Positions 18,442-26,864 of a DNA stretch of 37,890 nucleotides are shown here, one piece after another. The stretch's first letter is position 1; every line of letters starts with the position of its first letter. A program made the position numbers and the translations under genes. Origin of the DNA: Chthoniobacter flavus (lineage in GTDB: Bacteria; Verrucomicrobiota; Verrucomicrobiia; Chthoniobacterales; Terrimicrobiaceae); contig CAMDOJ010000002.1 of NCBI GenBank assembly GCA_945903555.1, positions 1 to 37,890 of the forward strand, given 5' to 3'. Under the pieces are notes generated by a model. It saw only the letters and a list, made by a program, of their open reading frames with translations, did no database searches and was not told the DNA's origin.

Positions 18442-19074
18442 TCAGATGGGCTTTTTGCTAAATTCCCCTCGCATGAGGTAATGTTTATAGCGCTCGATAA
18501 TACTGGCCACGTATTGCTTCGTGAGAGGGAAATCCATGACGTCCCTGAGGTCTTCGGCGCTGAAGTCGGCAATGTCTCCAGAACTTTTTTCCCACCGTCT
18601 AACGCGAGTTCGCCCCGCATTATATTCAGATAAGGCGAAAGGAATAGGATCATCCTTGTGCGCCCAATGCTTGATGGCCCGCCCGAGATACCAAGTGCCA
18701 ACCTCAATATTCGTTTTCGGATCGAATAAATCCGTAGGCACAAATGTTTCTACTTTTTCTGCATTGACCCAATCTGCCGCTGCCACCTCAGTGATTTGCA
18801 TGAGTCCGCGCTCGCCGTGGCTTCCTTCCACTTGAGACTGAAACCGGGTCTCACGCCAAATCACAGCTTTCACCAGTGATGGGTTAACGCCGTGTCGTGA
18901 CCCAGCTTGCGCGATCAGAGAATCATAGCGGGCGAAACGCTCGCTGAAAATCCACTCTTGGACCACATAGTCCCGCATCGCACTCGAGCGAATATAGAAG
19001 TATCCGGCCACGAGCAACAGGCTGGCGGCAAAAAATAGGGCAACGAACGCCCCAACCCGAGCAAATCTAATCAT
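18442..19074 (-). CDS. membrane-anchored lytic transglycosylase (SLT/Slt70-like domain)
   Basis: A 210-residue peptidoglycan lytic transglycosylase. A single hydrophobic helix (VGAFVALFFAASLLLVAGYF) follows the start, and the domain lies outside it. The catalytic glutamate is in IWRETRFQS (E75), followed by GERGLMQI and SEYNAGRTRVRRW, the ordered motifs of family 1 transglycosylases. The enzyme cleaves glycan strands to 1,6-anhydromuramyl products. I chose ATG 19074 because the only upstream option is a TTG at 19164 adding 30 polar residues with no ribosome binding site. The gene diverges from the SpmAB-like gene and converges on the thioesterase. Confidence 0.9.
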   Translation of the reverse strand: MIRFARVGAFVALFFAASLLLVAGYFYIRSSAMRDYVVQEWIFSERFARYDSLIAQAGSRHGVNPSLVKAVIWRETRFQSQVEGSHGERGLMQITEVAAADWVNAEKVETFVPTDLFDPKTNIEVGTWYLGRAIKHWAHKDDPIPFALSEYNAGRTRVRRWEKSSGDIADFSAEDLRDVMDFPLTKQYVASIIERYKHYLMRGEFSKKPI

Positions 19075-19173
19075 AAACTGAATACTACCCTGCCTGATGC
19101 GGGAAATCAATTGCTTGATTGTTTTGCCGTTTTGCTCTTTTCGGCATGCCCGTTCTTCATGCAAGTTGAATAG

Positions 19174-20466
19174 ATGCTCAATTACATCTGGCTCGCCCTC
19201 GTGATCACGGCCGTTCTTCTAGGTGGTTTTAACGGTCACTTACAGGAAGTGACGACGGCGGCATTTGATGCCTGCAAGAATGCCGTCATGACAATAGCTC
19301 TTCCACTTGCAGGCGTGATGGCTCTGTGGTTGGGATTGATGAAGATCGCCGAGAAGTCGGGGTTGGTGAATTTGCTAGCACGGGCTCTACGTCCCCTCCT
19401 CTCTTGGCTCTTTCCAGATGTGCCAGCGAATCACCCCGCCATGGGATCGATGGTTATGAACATGGCGGCAAATATGCTCGGCCTGAGCAATGCCGCAACC
19501 CCACTTGGACTTAGGGCGATGCAGGATCTTGAAAAACTCAATACCCGTTCCGGCACGGCGACAAATGCCATGTGCACGTTTCTGGCCATCAACACGAGTT
19601 CCATTCAACTCATACCGGCAACGACAGTAGCTCTCCTTGCCGCAGCCGGATCGAAAAATCCCACCGCGATTATCGGAACTGCATTTATTGCCACCTGTTG
19701 CTCAACATTGGCGGGGATTCTCGCAGTGAAGGCACTCGAGCGTTTGCCTATTTACGCCCTGCCAGCAGCGGATACTGCCATTCCCAACATCGCGATTGAG
19801 AATGTTACTAGCGAAGAGAAATTCGCCTCTCCAAAGTGGTGGGGAAATCTCACCCTCTTTTTGTTCGCAGCCTGTTTTCTTTGGTTCGCATGGAGCTTCA
19901 TTGCCACATCTCACGAATCCAAAAGTCTTCTTGTGAGTGTGGTGGAGGCTATTTCCTATTTGGCCATCCCGTTTCTTATCGCCTTTTTCCCTTTGTATGC
20001 GTCCCTGTGCCGAATCCCAGTCTATGAGGAATTTATTGAAGGGGCGAAGGAGGGCTTTCAAGTCTCGATTCGCATCATTCCCTATCTCGTGGCTATTATC
20101 TCCGCCGTCGCCATGTTTCGAGCCGCAGGCGGCATCGACATCATGGCAAAAGCTCTGGGACCACTCCTGGCTGCAATCCATCTTCCCGCAGAGCTTTTTC
20201 CTCTTGTTCTCATGCGCCCGTTGAGCGGCAGCGGCTCCAATGCCCTCTTTGCAGAACTACTACAAAGCCATGGCCCAGACAGTCTCCTCGCAAAAATGGG
20301 AGCGACGATCCTTGGTAGCACGGAAACGACATTCTACGTGATCGCAGTCTATTTCGGTTCAGTAGCTGTGAGACGAAGCCGCCACGCAGTCCCCGCCGGA
20401 CTCATTGCGGACATAGTTGGTGTGATCGCCTCGATTATCATCTGCCGCCTTGTTTTCGCTGCCTGA
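19174..20466 (+). CDS. fused SpmA-SpmB nucleoside-recognition (Gate) membrane protein
   Basis: A 430-residue polytopic membrane protein with two Gate-type halves. The first (about 1-190) has the SpmA pattern: ALPLAGVMALWLGLMKIAEKSG, then HPAMGSMVMNMAANMLGLSN and ATPLGLRAMQDLEKLN. The second (about 280-430) has the SpmB pattern: FIEGAKEGFQVSIRIIPYLV, LMRPLSGSGSNALFAE, GSTETTFYVIAVYFG. In Bacillus these are two separate spore maturation proteins; fused versions occur in non-sporulating Gram-negatives. Transport substrate and role are unknown. Nothing else here suggests sporulation. The lytic transglycosylase next door would fit a cell-envelope role, but that is speculation. Confidence 0.88.
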   Translation: MLNYIWLALVITAVLLGGFNGHLQEVTTAAFDACKNAVMTIALPLAGVMALWLGLMKIAEKSGLVNLLARALRPLLSWLFPDVPANHPAMGSMVMNMAANMLGLSNAATPLGLRAMQDLEKLNTRSGTATNAMCTFLAINTSSIQLIPATTVALLAAAGSKNPTAIIGTAFIATCCSTLAGILAVKALERLPIYALPAADTAIPNIAIENVTSEEKFASPKWWGNLTLFLFAACFLWFAWSFIATSHESKSLLVSVVEAISYLAIPFLIAFFPLYASLCRIPVYEEFIEGAKEGFQVSIRIIPYLVAIISAVAMFRAAGGIDIMAKALGPLLAAIHLPAELFPLVLMRPLSGSGSNALFAELLQSHGPDSLLAKMGATILGSTETTFYVIAVYFGSVAVRRSRHAVPAGLIADIVGVIASIIICRLVFAA

Positions 20467-20559
20467 CATCATACCAGTGAGTGCAAAAAAACGCAGATTA
20501 CCGAATTTACGATGAAATTAGTTTGCTAATAGGGATAGTCATGATGAGGATGAACGCAT

Positions 20560-21048
20560 ATGTCATTTTCTACACCGAAACTTCCAGCTGTAGGCATCGT
20601 TGCCAATCTTTCTGATGAAGATCGTGATACGCTTAGTTCCTACGGAACGTTTCACCTAGCTCAAGTCGGAGCTGTCCTCATTGAGCAAGGCCAATCCCAA
20701 GGCAAACTTTTCTTCACTTTGTCAGGGTTGTTTCATGCGCGACGCGCCGATGATGGAAATGATATCCTTCTTGGCAAAATCGAATCAGGCGAATGGGTGG
20801 GAGAAATAGATCTCTTTGATCCCTTGAGCGCCGTTTGCACTGTGGCGGCCGTCGAGCCATCGCAATACTGGGCGATCACCCGCGAGGACTTGGAAGATTT
20901 TCTGAATAATTACAACTCGGCAGGAATCATGCTCATGATCGGTCTGGCCACCACCCTCAGTCAGCGAATCCGTGGAATCACAGCCAAACTCGCCGAGCAA
21001 GCGGACATCAATAAGTTTCGCGATATGACAGTGGAATTCGCGGAGTAG
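20560..21048 (+). CDS. stand-alone cyclic-nucleotide-binding-fold protein
   Basis: A 162-residue protein with one CAP-type beta-roll (about 25-120) and C-terminal helices, but no helix-turn-helix or enzyme domain. Visible elements are GAVLIEQGQSQGKLFFTLSG and the phosphate-binding segment SGEWVGEIDLFDPLSAVCTV (about 76-95). The Gly-Glu pair is kept (G81, E82), but the arginine that holds the cyclic phosphate (RxA in CAP) is replaced by an uncharged SAVCTV stretch, so cAMP or cGMP binding is doubtful. It may bind another ligand or be a protein-interaction module. It follows the SpmAB-like gene by 93 bases. Confidence 0.8.
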   Translation: MSFSTPKLPAVGIVANLSDEDRDTLSSYGTFHLAQVGAVLIEQGQSQGKLFFTLSGLFHARRADDGNDILLGKIESGEWVGEIDLFDPLSAVCTVAAVEPSQYWAITREDLEDFLNNYNSAGIMLMIGLATTLSQRIRGITAKLAEQADINKFRDMTVEFAE

Positions 21049-21057
21049 AACTCCGCG
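21039..21057. other. hairpin across the stop of the CNB-fold gene
   Basis: cgcggag, a five-base loop tagaa, then ctccgcg form a perfect seven-base stem, extendable by one more pair. The TAG stop codon (21046-21048) lies in the loop. No T-run follows on either strand, so it is not a standard intrinsic terminator; it sits between convergent genes. Confidence 0.55.
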
Positions 21058-21083
21058 AGCGAGATCCATATTTCAACTTTGAA

Positions 21084-22568
21084 TTATTGATCTTCGCGCC
21101 GATCGTCGGCGCGTTCTTCGAAACGGGTGTATTCTTCAAGGAAGGTGAGATTAATATCACCCGTTGGACCGTTACGCTGTTTAGCAATGATGAGTGTAGC
21201 CTTACCTGCCGCATCTTTTTTGGATTCTTCGTCCTCGGCGTAATATTTTTCACGGACAAGCAAGCCGACTACGTCCGCATCTTGCTCGATTGTCCCAGAC
21301 TCACGGAGATCGCTGAGTCGCGGACGGCCCTTTCCATCACCAGTGCGCTGTTCGGGATTTCGGTTTAGCTGAGCGAGTACGATGACCGGAATTTTCAACT
21401 CCTTGGCGAGGGCTTTGATGCCGTAGGAAATTTCTTGGATTTCGATCTGCCTGTTGTCTTGTCCCCTTTTCGAGTTCGAGCGGAGAAGTTGAAGATAATC
21501 AATCACGATGAGTTCAATCTTCTCACGGTTACGAAGACGTCGTGCCTTCGCCCTCAATTCCAAAATACTGAGACCAGGAGTGTCATCGACAAAGATTTTT
21601 GCCTTAGAGAGAACTCCGGCGGTGACGCTGATACTTGTCATCTCATGCTTGCCGAAAAATCCCTCACGAATTTTCTGTCCGTTCACACGGGCACGCGAGC
21701 AAAGTAAGCGCTGCACGAGTTGTTGGGAACTCATTTCCAAGCTGAATACAGCCACTGGCTTGTTCGCGTCTATCGCGACATGCTCTGCGATGTTCATCGC
21801 GAATGCTGTCTTGCCCATGGAGGGCCGGGCCGCAATAACAAACATTTCTCCTTCGTGAAGACCATTGGTCATCCGATCCAGTGAGGCAAACCCAGTAGGA
21901 AGACCAGTAATACTGCCGCGCGTGGTGACAAGCTTCTCAATACCATCAATCGCTTGATCGACCATTTCCTTGAGCGTCGGCATAGTTGAACGGAAACGCT
22001 CTTCGCCGATCGACAGGACCCGAGCTTCGACTTCATCGAGTAGGATTTTCACATCGCCCTGCTCTTCATATGATCTCGCCACATATTCGGTACAAGTGCT
22101 GATGACTTGCCGAAGAAGGAACTTTTCGCGAATGATCTCGCGGTAGTAGTCCGCATTGGCCGCCGTGGGAACAAAGGTAAAAAGCTCTGTGACAATCCCA
22201 GCACCACCAACCTCATCCAGCATCCGACGATCTTCCAGAATTTGTGTGAGCGCTATCAGGTCAATCGGGCGACCGGTATTCCGCATCTCCACCAGAACTT
22301 CAAATATCTTTTGATGGGATGGAAGGTGGAAGTGCTTAGCCTCCATCTGCGAAATACAATCATCGAGAACCGTCGAAGAGTGCAAAATGGATCCGAGCAG
22401 CCCCTTTTCTGCATCGATGCTTTGAGGAAGCGCACGGTGGACATCTGGGAGATAAGCACTGGCACGCTGGTTGTAATCGACGGGCTTTTTCTTTCGCCCC
22501 CTTCCATCACCAGTCACATTCGCGGATGAATTGTTGCCTGCGGACGGCTCAGAGGCTGGTGAAGGCAT
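21084..22568 (-). CDS. dnaB: replicative DNA helicase
   Basis: A 494-residue hexameric helicase of the replication fork. The N-terminal domain (about 45-150, with LPQSIDAEKGLLGSIL) is followed by a linker and the RecA-like ATPase domain: Walker A ARPSMGKTAF (about 247-256), Walker B IELIVIDYLQLL, AQLNRNPEQRTGDGKGRPRL, SGTIEQDADVVGLL and the C-terminal KQRNGPTGDINLTF. A 40-residue basic, low-complexity N-terminal tail (GRGRKKKPVDYN) precedes the domain. No intein is present. It lies downstream of rplI, a widespread pairing, but an intrinsic terminator separates them. Confidence 0.97.
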   Translation of the reverse strand: MPSPASEPSAGNNSSANVTGDGRGRKKKPVDYNQRASAYLPDVHRALPQSIDAEKGLLGSILHSSTVLDDCISQMEAKHFHLPSHQKIFEVLVEMRNTGRPIDLIALTQILEDRRMLDEVGGAGIVTELFTFVPTAANADYYREIIREKFLLRQVISTCTEYVARSYEEQGDVKILLDEVEARVLSIGEERFRSTMPTLKEMVDQAIDGIEKLVTTRGSITGLPTGFASLDRMTNGLHEGEMFVIAARPSMGKTAFAMNIAEHVAIDANKPVAVFSLEMSSQQLVQRLLCSRARVNGQKIREGFFGKHEMTSISVTAGVLSKAKIFVDDTPGLSILELRAKARRLRNREKIELIVIDYLQLLRSNSKRGQDNRQIEIQEISYGIKALAKELKIPVIVLAQLNRNPEQRTGDGKGRPRLSDLRESGTIEQDADVVGLLVREKYYAEDEESKKDAAGKATLIIAKQRNGPTGDINLTFLEEYTRFEERADDRREDQ

Positions 22569-22641
22569 GGAAATAATGAAAGAAAAAGATAAAGATTAAA
22601 ACCGAGACTGGGGAGAACTCAAAAAAGGTAACGCGAATTTT

Positions 22642-22688
22642 TAAAAAGAAAAACGGGAAAGTCATCTCAAGTTGAGAAAACTTTCCCG
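22642..22688 (-). terminator. intrinsic terminator between rplI and dnaB
   Basis: On the minus strand cgggaaagt and actttcccg (22654-22662 and 22680-22688) pair perfectly, with an inner six-base stem (tctcaa/ttgaga). The transcript then runs into a T-rich tract (22642-22653). It begins 17 bases after the rplI stop. Confidence 0.85.
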
Positions 22689-22704
22689 CAATATCGAGTG
22701 AAAA

Positions 22705-23244
22705 TTATTCTCTGTTGGTGACTTTGCGGCGGGTCTTACGTTCGCCAGAATCATCGCCGAGGTCAGCGGCTTCAGCTCTAGCTGGGACATTCACGTTCAC
22801 TTGCACTTTGAGTGTTGCCGTTACATCGCCATGCACTTTGACGCTCACCGTGTGGGCACCACCTTCTTTGATGGCTTTTTCAAGAACAACGGCGTGCTTG
22901 GGAAGATCATCCAACTTGAGATCTTGAACAAGGCGATCATGAATGTCTTTGGCTGTAACTGATCCGAAAGCTTTGCCTGAAACGCCAGCCTCGAGTATGA
23001 AAACGGGCGAGAGTTTGTTGATCTTGGATGCAATCTCTTCAGCGGCAGTGACCTCACGGGCCTCACGCTCGGCACGTTTGGCCTTGAGGTGATTGATTTG
23101 GCGGGTTGAGCCAGAGGTGATTTCAAGTGCCTTGCCTTGTGGCAGCAAGAAATTGCGAGCAAAGCCACGGCGGACTTTAACGATATCTGCTTCGGCGCCA
23201 AGGTTCGGAATGTTCGCGGTAAGAATAACTTCAGTGTAGGCCAT
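22705..23244 (-). CDS. rplI: 50S ribosomal protein L9
   Basis: The N-terminal domain is canonical (VILTANIPNLGAEADIVKV, then RRGFARNFLLPQGKAL), followed by the connecting helix and the C-terminal domain ending near KVHGDVTATLKVQVN. At 179 residues it exceeds the usual 148-150 because of a charged C-terminal tail of about 28 residues (AEAADLGDDSGERKTRRK). L9 binds 23S rRNA and helps keep reading frame. It has its own consensus promoter and a terminator directly after it. Confidence 0.97.
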   Translation of the reverse strand: MAYTEVILTANIPNLGAEADIVKVRRGFARNFLLPQGKALEITSGSTRQINHLKAKRAEREAREVTAAEEIASKINKLSPVFILEAGVSGKAFGSVTAKDIHDRLVQDLKLDDLPKHAVVLEKAIKEGGAHTVSVKVHGDVTATLKVQVNVNVPARAEAADLGDDSGERKTRRKVTNRE

Positions 23245-23271
23245 AAAATGATTTAAATAAACGGGAGCGAA

Positions 23272-23299
23272 ATCATATCGGGCATGAGGGTAATGTCAA
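23272..23299 (-). promoter_or_regulatory. sigma70-type promoter of rplI
   Basis: On the minus strand a perfect TTGACA (23294-23299) and TATGAT (23272-23277, five of six) are 16 bases apart, 27 bases upstream of the rplI start. It is the best promoter match I found in the window. Confidence 0.75.
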
Positions 23300-23330
23300 T
23301 ACAAGCATTTCGGGATTTTTTGAGTTCCCA

Positions 23331-25472
23331 TCAGAGTGCACGTAACCGCTGAACCAGTGCCGAATATCGCTGAACGGATTTTCTATTACGGACGGCTGTT
23401 TCCAGAGCTTTTTTTTGTCCAATGAGAACGACCATGTTCTTCCCACGAGTGACGCCAGTATAAATGAGATTGCGCTGCAACAAGAGGAACTGCTGCATGG
23501 CGAGAGGCATGACCACTACGGGAAACTCGGATCCCTGACTCTTGTGGATTGTGATCGCGTAGGCGAGCGAGACCTCATCGAGTTCATGGAAATCATAAAT
23601 AACGCTTCGACCATCAAAGATGATTCGGATTTCGCGCTCAGCGGCGTCGATGCTTTCAACAAATCCGATATCACCATTGAAGACGTCCTTATCGTAGTTA
23701 TTTCGGGTCTGGATAACTTTGTCACGCGGACGGAAGTGCCAGCCAAATTTCTCAACCTCCGCATCACCACAGCGCGGGGGATTCAAGCGTTCCTGGAGAT
23801 GCTTGTTCATTTGGATTGCGCCAAGAGAACCTCGGTTCATCGGACAAAGAACTTGAATATCACGAATGGGATCGACTCCCAGTTTACGTGGGATACGTGT
23901 AGCAACGACATCGAGCAGACTGGAGGTGATTTGCTCTGCCTCTTCACGCTCAATGAAGAAAAAGTCGGAGTCCACGATCGTCTCTGGCATTTCCCCGCTA
24001 TTGATCCGATGGGCATTCACAATGATCCGACTGGAAGAGGATTGACGAAAGATTTCAGTGAGTCGAACGACCGGTATCACGCCGCTTTCCATCAAATCTC
24101 CAAGCACCCTTCCCGCACCAACACTCGGAAGTTGATCCACATCTCCGACAAGGATCAAGTGCGCGCGCTCAGGCAATGCTTGCAGAAGTTTGCTCATGAG
24201 ATGGGCATCGACCATGGAGGATTCATCTGCAACGAGCAGATCGCAGTCGAGAGGTTGCGAGGCATTGCAGGTGAAATGACCGCTCTGATACTCGAGAAGG
24301 CGGTGAATCGTCTTAGCTTCGACGCCCGTGCTCTCGCTTAAACGCTTCGCAGCTCGCCCAGTCGGAGCACAAAGCAGGCACTTCACTTTTTTGGCCAAAA
24401 GCACCGAAAGAATCGAATGCATGAGAGTCGTTTTCCCCACACCAGGACCGCCCGTGATAATCAGTACACGGGCTGCGAGCGAGCGCAGGAGGGCCTCAGT
24501 CTGGGTCGGCGCAAGCTGGCGACCCACTTTATCCTTGAGCCACGCGAGTGCTTTTTCGACATCAATAGATGGATAGTTCGATGGTTTACGCGACAAAGAT
24601 GTCATCACCGATGCAATGATCTGTTCCGCATGGCGCATGGTTGGAAGGTAAATGAGATCTTGTTCGGTCATACGATCCTCGACGACGCCCCCCTCTTCCA
24701 GCATGACCTTCAATGCGCGCTCGAGAATCCCCTCGTCCATGTCGAGAAGTTGACGGGCATTGGGCAAAAGCAACTCGCGAGGTAAAGCGCAGTGCCCCTG
24801 ATTCTGGGCCTCGAGTAGCGTGTGGAGGATTCCGGCGCTAGCACGCATGATGGAATCCGCTGGGATGCCGATCTTCGCAGCGATGGTATCTGCGGTTTTA
24901 AATCCGATGCCCGAGATATCGCGGGCGAGTAGATAGGGATTGGCCCGCACTTTATCCACCGACTCATCGCCATAGGTCTTGTAAATCCGGACCGCTCGAC
25001 TCGTGCTGACGCCATTAGAGTGAAGAAAGACCATGATCTCACGAACAATCTTTTGCTCTGCCCAAGCAGATTTGATGAGCTTGCGGCGTTCACGGCCAAT
25101 GCCTCGCACTTCCTCCAAGCGGGCGGAATATTGATCAATGATCTTAAATACTTCTCCACCGAACTTGCCCACAAGCTTCTTCGCGTAAACCGGCCCGATG
25201 CCCTTGATAAGGCCACTCCCCAGGTATTTCTCAATCCCCTCGTCAGACGATGGCTCACTGCACTGGATGAACTCGGCTTTGAGTTGCATACCATGATCCC
25301 TATCCTGCACCCAGGCCCCATCAGCCGTGATCCACTCACCGGCATTGACCGATGGGAGACTGCCAACCACGGTCACCAGATCACGATGTTCCTTGGCCTT
25401 CACCCGAAGCACGCAATAGCCAGTCTCCTCATTGTGATAGGTGACTCGCTCAATGAGGCCGGATACAGTCAT
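23331..25472 (-). CDS. recD2: RecD2-type ATP-dependent DNA helicase
   Basis: A 713-residue SF1B helicase of the RecD2/TraA-like class, found where RecBC is absent. The N-terminal OB-like part (VSGLIERVTYHNEETGYCVL) is followed by helix-hairpin-helix repeats (near 85-100, 120-135, 183-200). The helicase core has Walker A GGPGVGKTT (341-349), CAPTGRAAKRLSESTG, Walker B LLVADESSMVDAHLM, GDVDQLPSVGAGRVL and the C-terminal AYAITIHKSQGSEFPVVV. It unwinds DNA 5' to 3' in repair. It follows the Usp-family gene by 69 bases on the same strand. Confidence 0.93.
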   Translation of the reverse strand: MTVSGLIERVTYHNEETGYCVLRVKAKEHRDLVTVVGSLPSVNAGEWITADGAWVQDRDHGMQLKAEFIQCSEPSSDEGIEKYLGSGLIKGIGPVYAKKLVGKFGGEVFKIIDQYSARLEEVRGIGRERRKLIKSAWAEQKIVREIMVFLHSNGVSTSRAVRIYKTYGDESVDKVRANPYLLARDISGIGFKTADTIAAKIGIPADSIMRASAGILHTLLEAQNQGHCALPRELLLPNARQLLDMDEGILERALKVMLEEGGVVEDRMTEQDLIYLPTMRHAEQIIASVMTSLSRKPSNYPSIDVEKALAWLKDKVGRQLAPTQTEALLRSLAARVLIITGGPGVGKTTLMHSILSVLLAKKVKCLLCAPTGRAAKRLSESTGVEAKTIHRLLEYQSGHFTCNASQPLDCDLLVADESSMVDAHLMSKLLQALPERAHLILVGDVDQLPSVGAGRVLGDLMESGVIPVVRLTEIFRQSSSSRIIVNAHRINSGEMPETIVDSDFFFIEREEAEQITSSLLDVVATRIPRKLGVDPIRDIQVLCPMNRGSLGAIQMNKHLQERLNPPRCGDAEVEKFGWHFRPRDKVIQTRNNYDKDVFNGDIGFVESIDAAEREIRIIFDGRSVIYDFHELDEVSLAYAITIHKSQGSEFPVVVMPLAMQQFLLLQRNLIYTGVTRGKNMVVLIGQKKALETAVRNRKSVQRYSALVQRLRAL

Positions 25473-25541
25473 GAAAAGTGAGGAAAAGTAAAACGCACTC
25501 GTGTATCGCTGGGACTCGCTCGCAATCGTCGAAGTCCCTAA

Positions 25542-26360
25542 CTACTCTGATTGAGGCGAATCTATGATTGCGACCTCGCCCGGAGATTTCCCGAAGACAA
25601 ACAATCGGCTAGGTATCACCTGCTCCAACCACCCAAGATAAGGAGGCAGGACGCGGTGGCCATTTTTCCACTCGGACTCGACCATAATAAAATCGGGTAC
25701 GGCATCTTGAATAATGTCACAGAGAATAAAACCAGTATTAGACTGCACTCTGCGCAAGTCGATATCGGGCGTGATTTCACTGAGCACATCACGCATTTCC
25801 TCAAGCGGGCATTCTTGGTCGGCCGCATTCGAAAAAGCGCGACGCGCTCGAGCGAAAGGACTGTCCGCCGCAAGTATGGAAATCGAAGAAGGCTTCAGTG
25901 ACCGAAGAGCCGGAATGGCCGAGCGCCACCGAGGGGAGTGCGCCTCGACAAGCAGGCAAGCCGTCACATTCTCGATCGGTTCATTCTGTGGATTCGGAAT
26001 GAGAAGCAGATCACAAGGGGTACGGGTGAACAACTCACGCACAATACCGCCCGTAAAATTTCGCGACTCACTCGAGCCGGGCATGGCACCTACAATCAGC
26101 AAATCAAAAAACTCGCTAACCGTGGCATCCATCAAAGCGGTGGCGGGCTTCTCCCCGTCACACCAGTAAATATCGATCTCCTCGCGCCCTAAGCCAACAA
26201 AGGCATCTCGAATCCACGTGACCTTATCATCCGACCGCGCGCCGGCGTGCAGGACGCTCAACCTAGCACCAAAGAGCCGCGCTACACGATCCGCCTCCGC
26301 AATGAAAACTTCAAAGCGAGGAGAAAAAGTAGATGCAACAGCGAAATGCAATTCCGACAT
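25542..26360 (-). CDS. universal stress protein family protein, two-domain
   Basis: About 272 residues. The first half is a UspA-like Rossmann domain: strand FAVASTFSP, ARLSVLHAG, FFDLLIVGAMPGSSE, then GGIVRELFTRTPCDLLLIP. The ATP-binding G-x2-G-x9-G pattern is altered (GAMPGSSESRNFTGG), so nucleotide binding is uncertain. The second half (from about 135) looks like a diverged second domain ending DFIMVESE and SRLFVFGKSPG without the glycine loop. The start is ATG 26360 with GGTGGA upstream; a GTG at 26375 is possible. Role unknown; it lies between an EVE-domain gene and recD2. Confidence 0.7.
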   Translation of the reverse strand: MSELHFAVASTFSPRFEVFIAEADRVARLFGARLSVLHAGARSDDKVTWIRDAFVGLGREEIDIYWCDGEKPATALMDATVSEFFDLLIVGAMPGSSESRNFTGGIVRELFTRTPCDLLLIPNPQNEPIENVTACLLVEAHSPRWRSAIPALRSLKPSSISILAADSPFARARRAFSNAADQECPLEEMRDVLSEITPDIDLRRVQSNTGFILCDIIQDAVPDFIMVESEWKNGHRVLPPYLGWLEQVIPSRLFVFGKSPGEVAIIDSPQSE

Positions 26361-26405
26361 GCCTTCAATTTCCACCTAAGTCACCGTGAGCGCGAGAGGA
26401 ATCCA

Positions 26406-26813
26406 TTATTTTTTAGAGAGTTTGATGATGTGATCAAATTCGGCCTTGGTGATTGGCATCACACTCAGTCGGGATTGACGTAGAAGCGCAATATTGGCAA
26501 GCCCTGGGTCGGCTTTAATTTCGTCAAGTGAAACCGCTCGGGCCAATGGCGCGATGGGCTTAAAGTCCACACACGACCAATCACCCTCAGAAGCAGTCGT
26601 ATCTTGGTAAGCCGGGCGAGTCACTTCAGCTATTCCGACGACGGCTTTCCCAGTGACGCTGTGGTAGTAGAGGGCGCGGTCGCCGATCGCCATGGCGCGG
26701 AGATTATTTCGTGCTTGAAAATTTCTTACCCCAGTCCAAGCCGTCACCCCATCGAGGACAAACTGATCCCACGCGTAGGCGGCAGGTTCTTGCTTTACGA
26801 GCCAATAGTTCAT
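26406..26813 (-). CDS. EVE-domain protein
   Basis: A 135-residue single-domain protein. It starts MNYWLVKQEP, the hallmark of EVE (PUA-like) proteins, followed by WTGVRNFQARNNLR, GDRALYYHS, VVGIAEVTRPAYQD and LSVMPITKAEFDHII. EVE domains recognise modified bases such as 5-methylcytosine derivatives in DNA or modified RNA; several occur in defence systems, but single-domain copies are widespread housekeeping-type genes. The start is set at ATG 26813, which gives the canonical N-terminus. It diverges from tmk across 51 bases. Confidence 0.9.
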   Translation of the reverse strand: MNYWLVKQEPAAYAWDQFVLDGVTAWTGVRNFQARNNLRAMAIGDRALYYHSVTGKAVVGIAEVTRPAYQDTTASEGDWSCVDFKPIAPLARAVSLDEIKADPGLANIALLRQSRLSVMPITKAEFDHIIKLSKK

Positions 26814-26864
26814 TCCTGCTTTGCTAAATGGAAAAACGCAGAATATCAAAGGGCTTTGCTAAAA

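Noticed and set aside
18397..18447. Eight-base inverted repeat atctgatt/aatcagat across the convergent ends of the thioesterase and transglycosylase genes
   Set aside because: The loop is 35 bases and there is no T-run, so a terminator cannot be supported; probably weak or chance pairing.
23415..24341. 308-codon plus-strand frame opposite recD2
   Set aside because: Antisense shadow of the helicase motifs; no ribosome binding site and no recognisable protein.
26406..26813. EVE-domain gene as part of a defence system
   Set aside because: It is a single-domain EVE protein among housekeeping genes, with no nuclease or other defence gene beside it; the RecD2 and Usp neighbours are ordinary.
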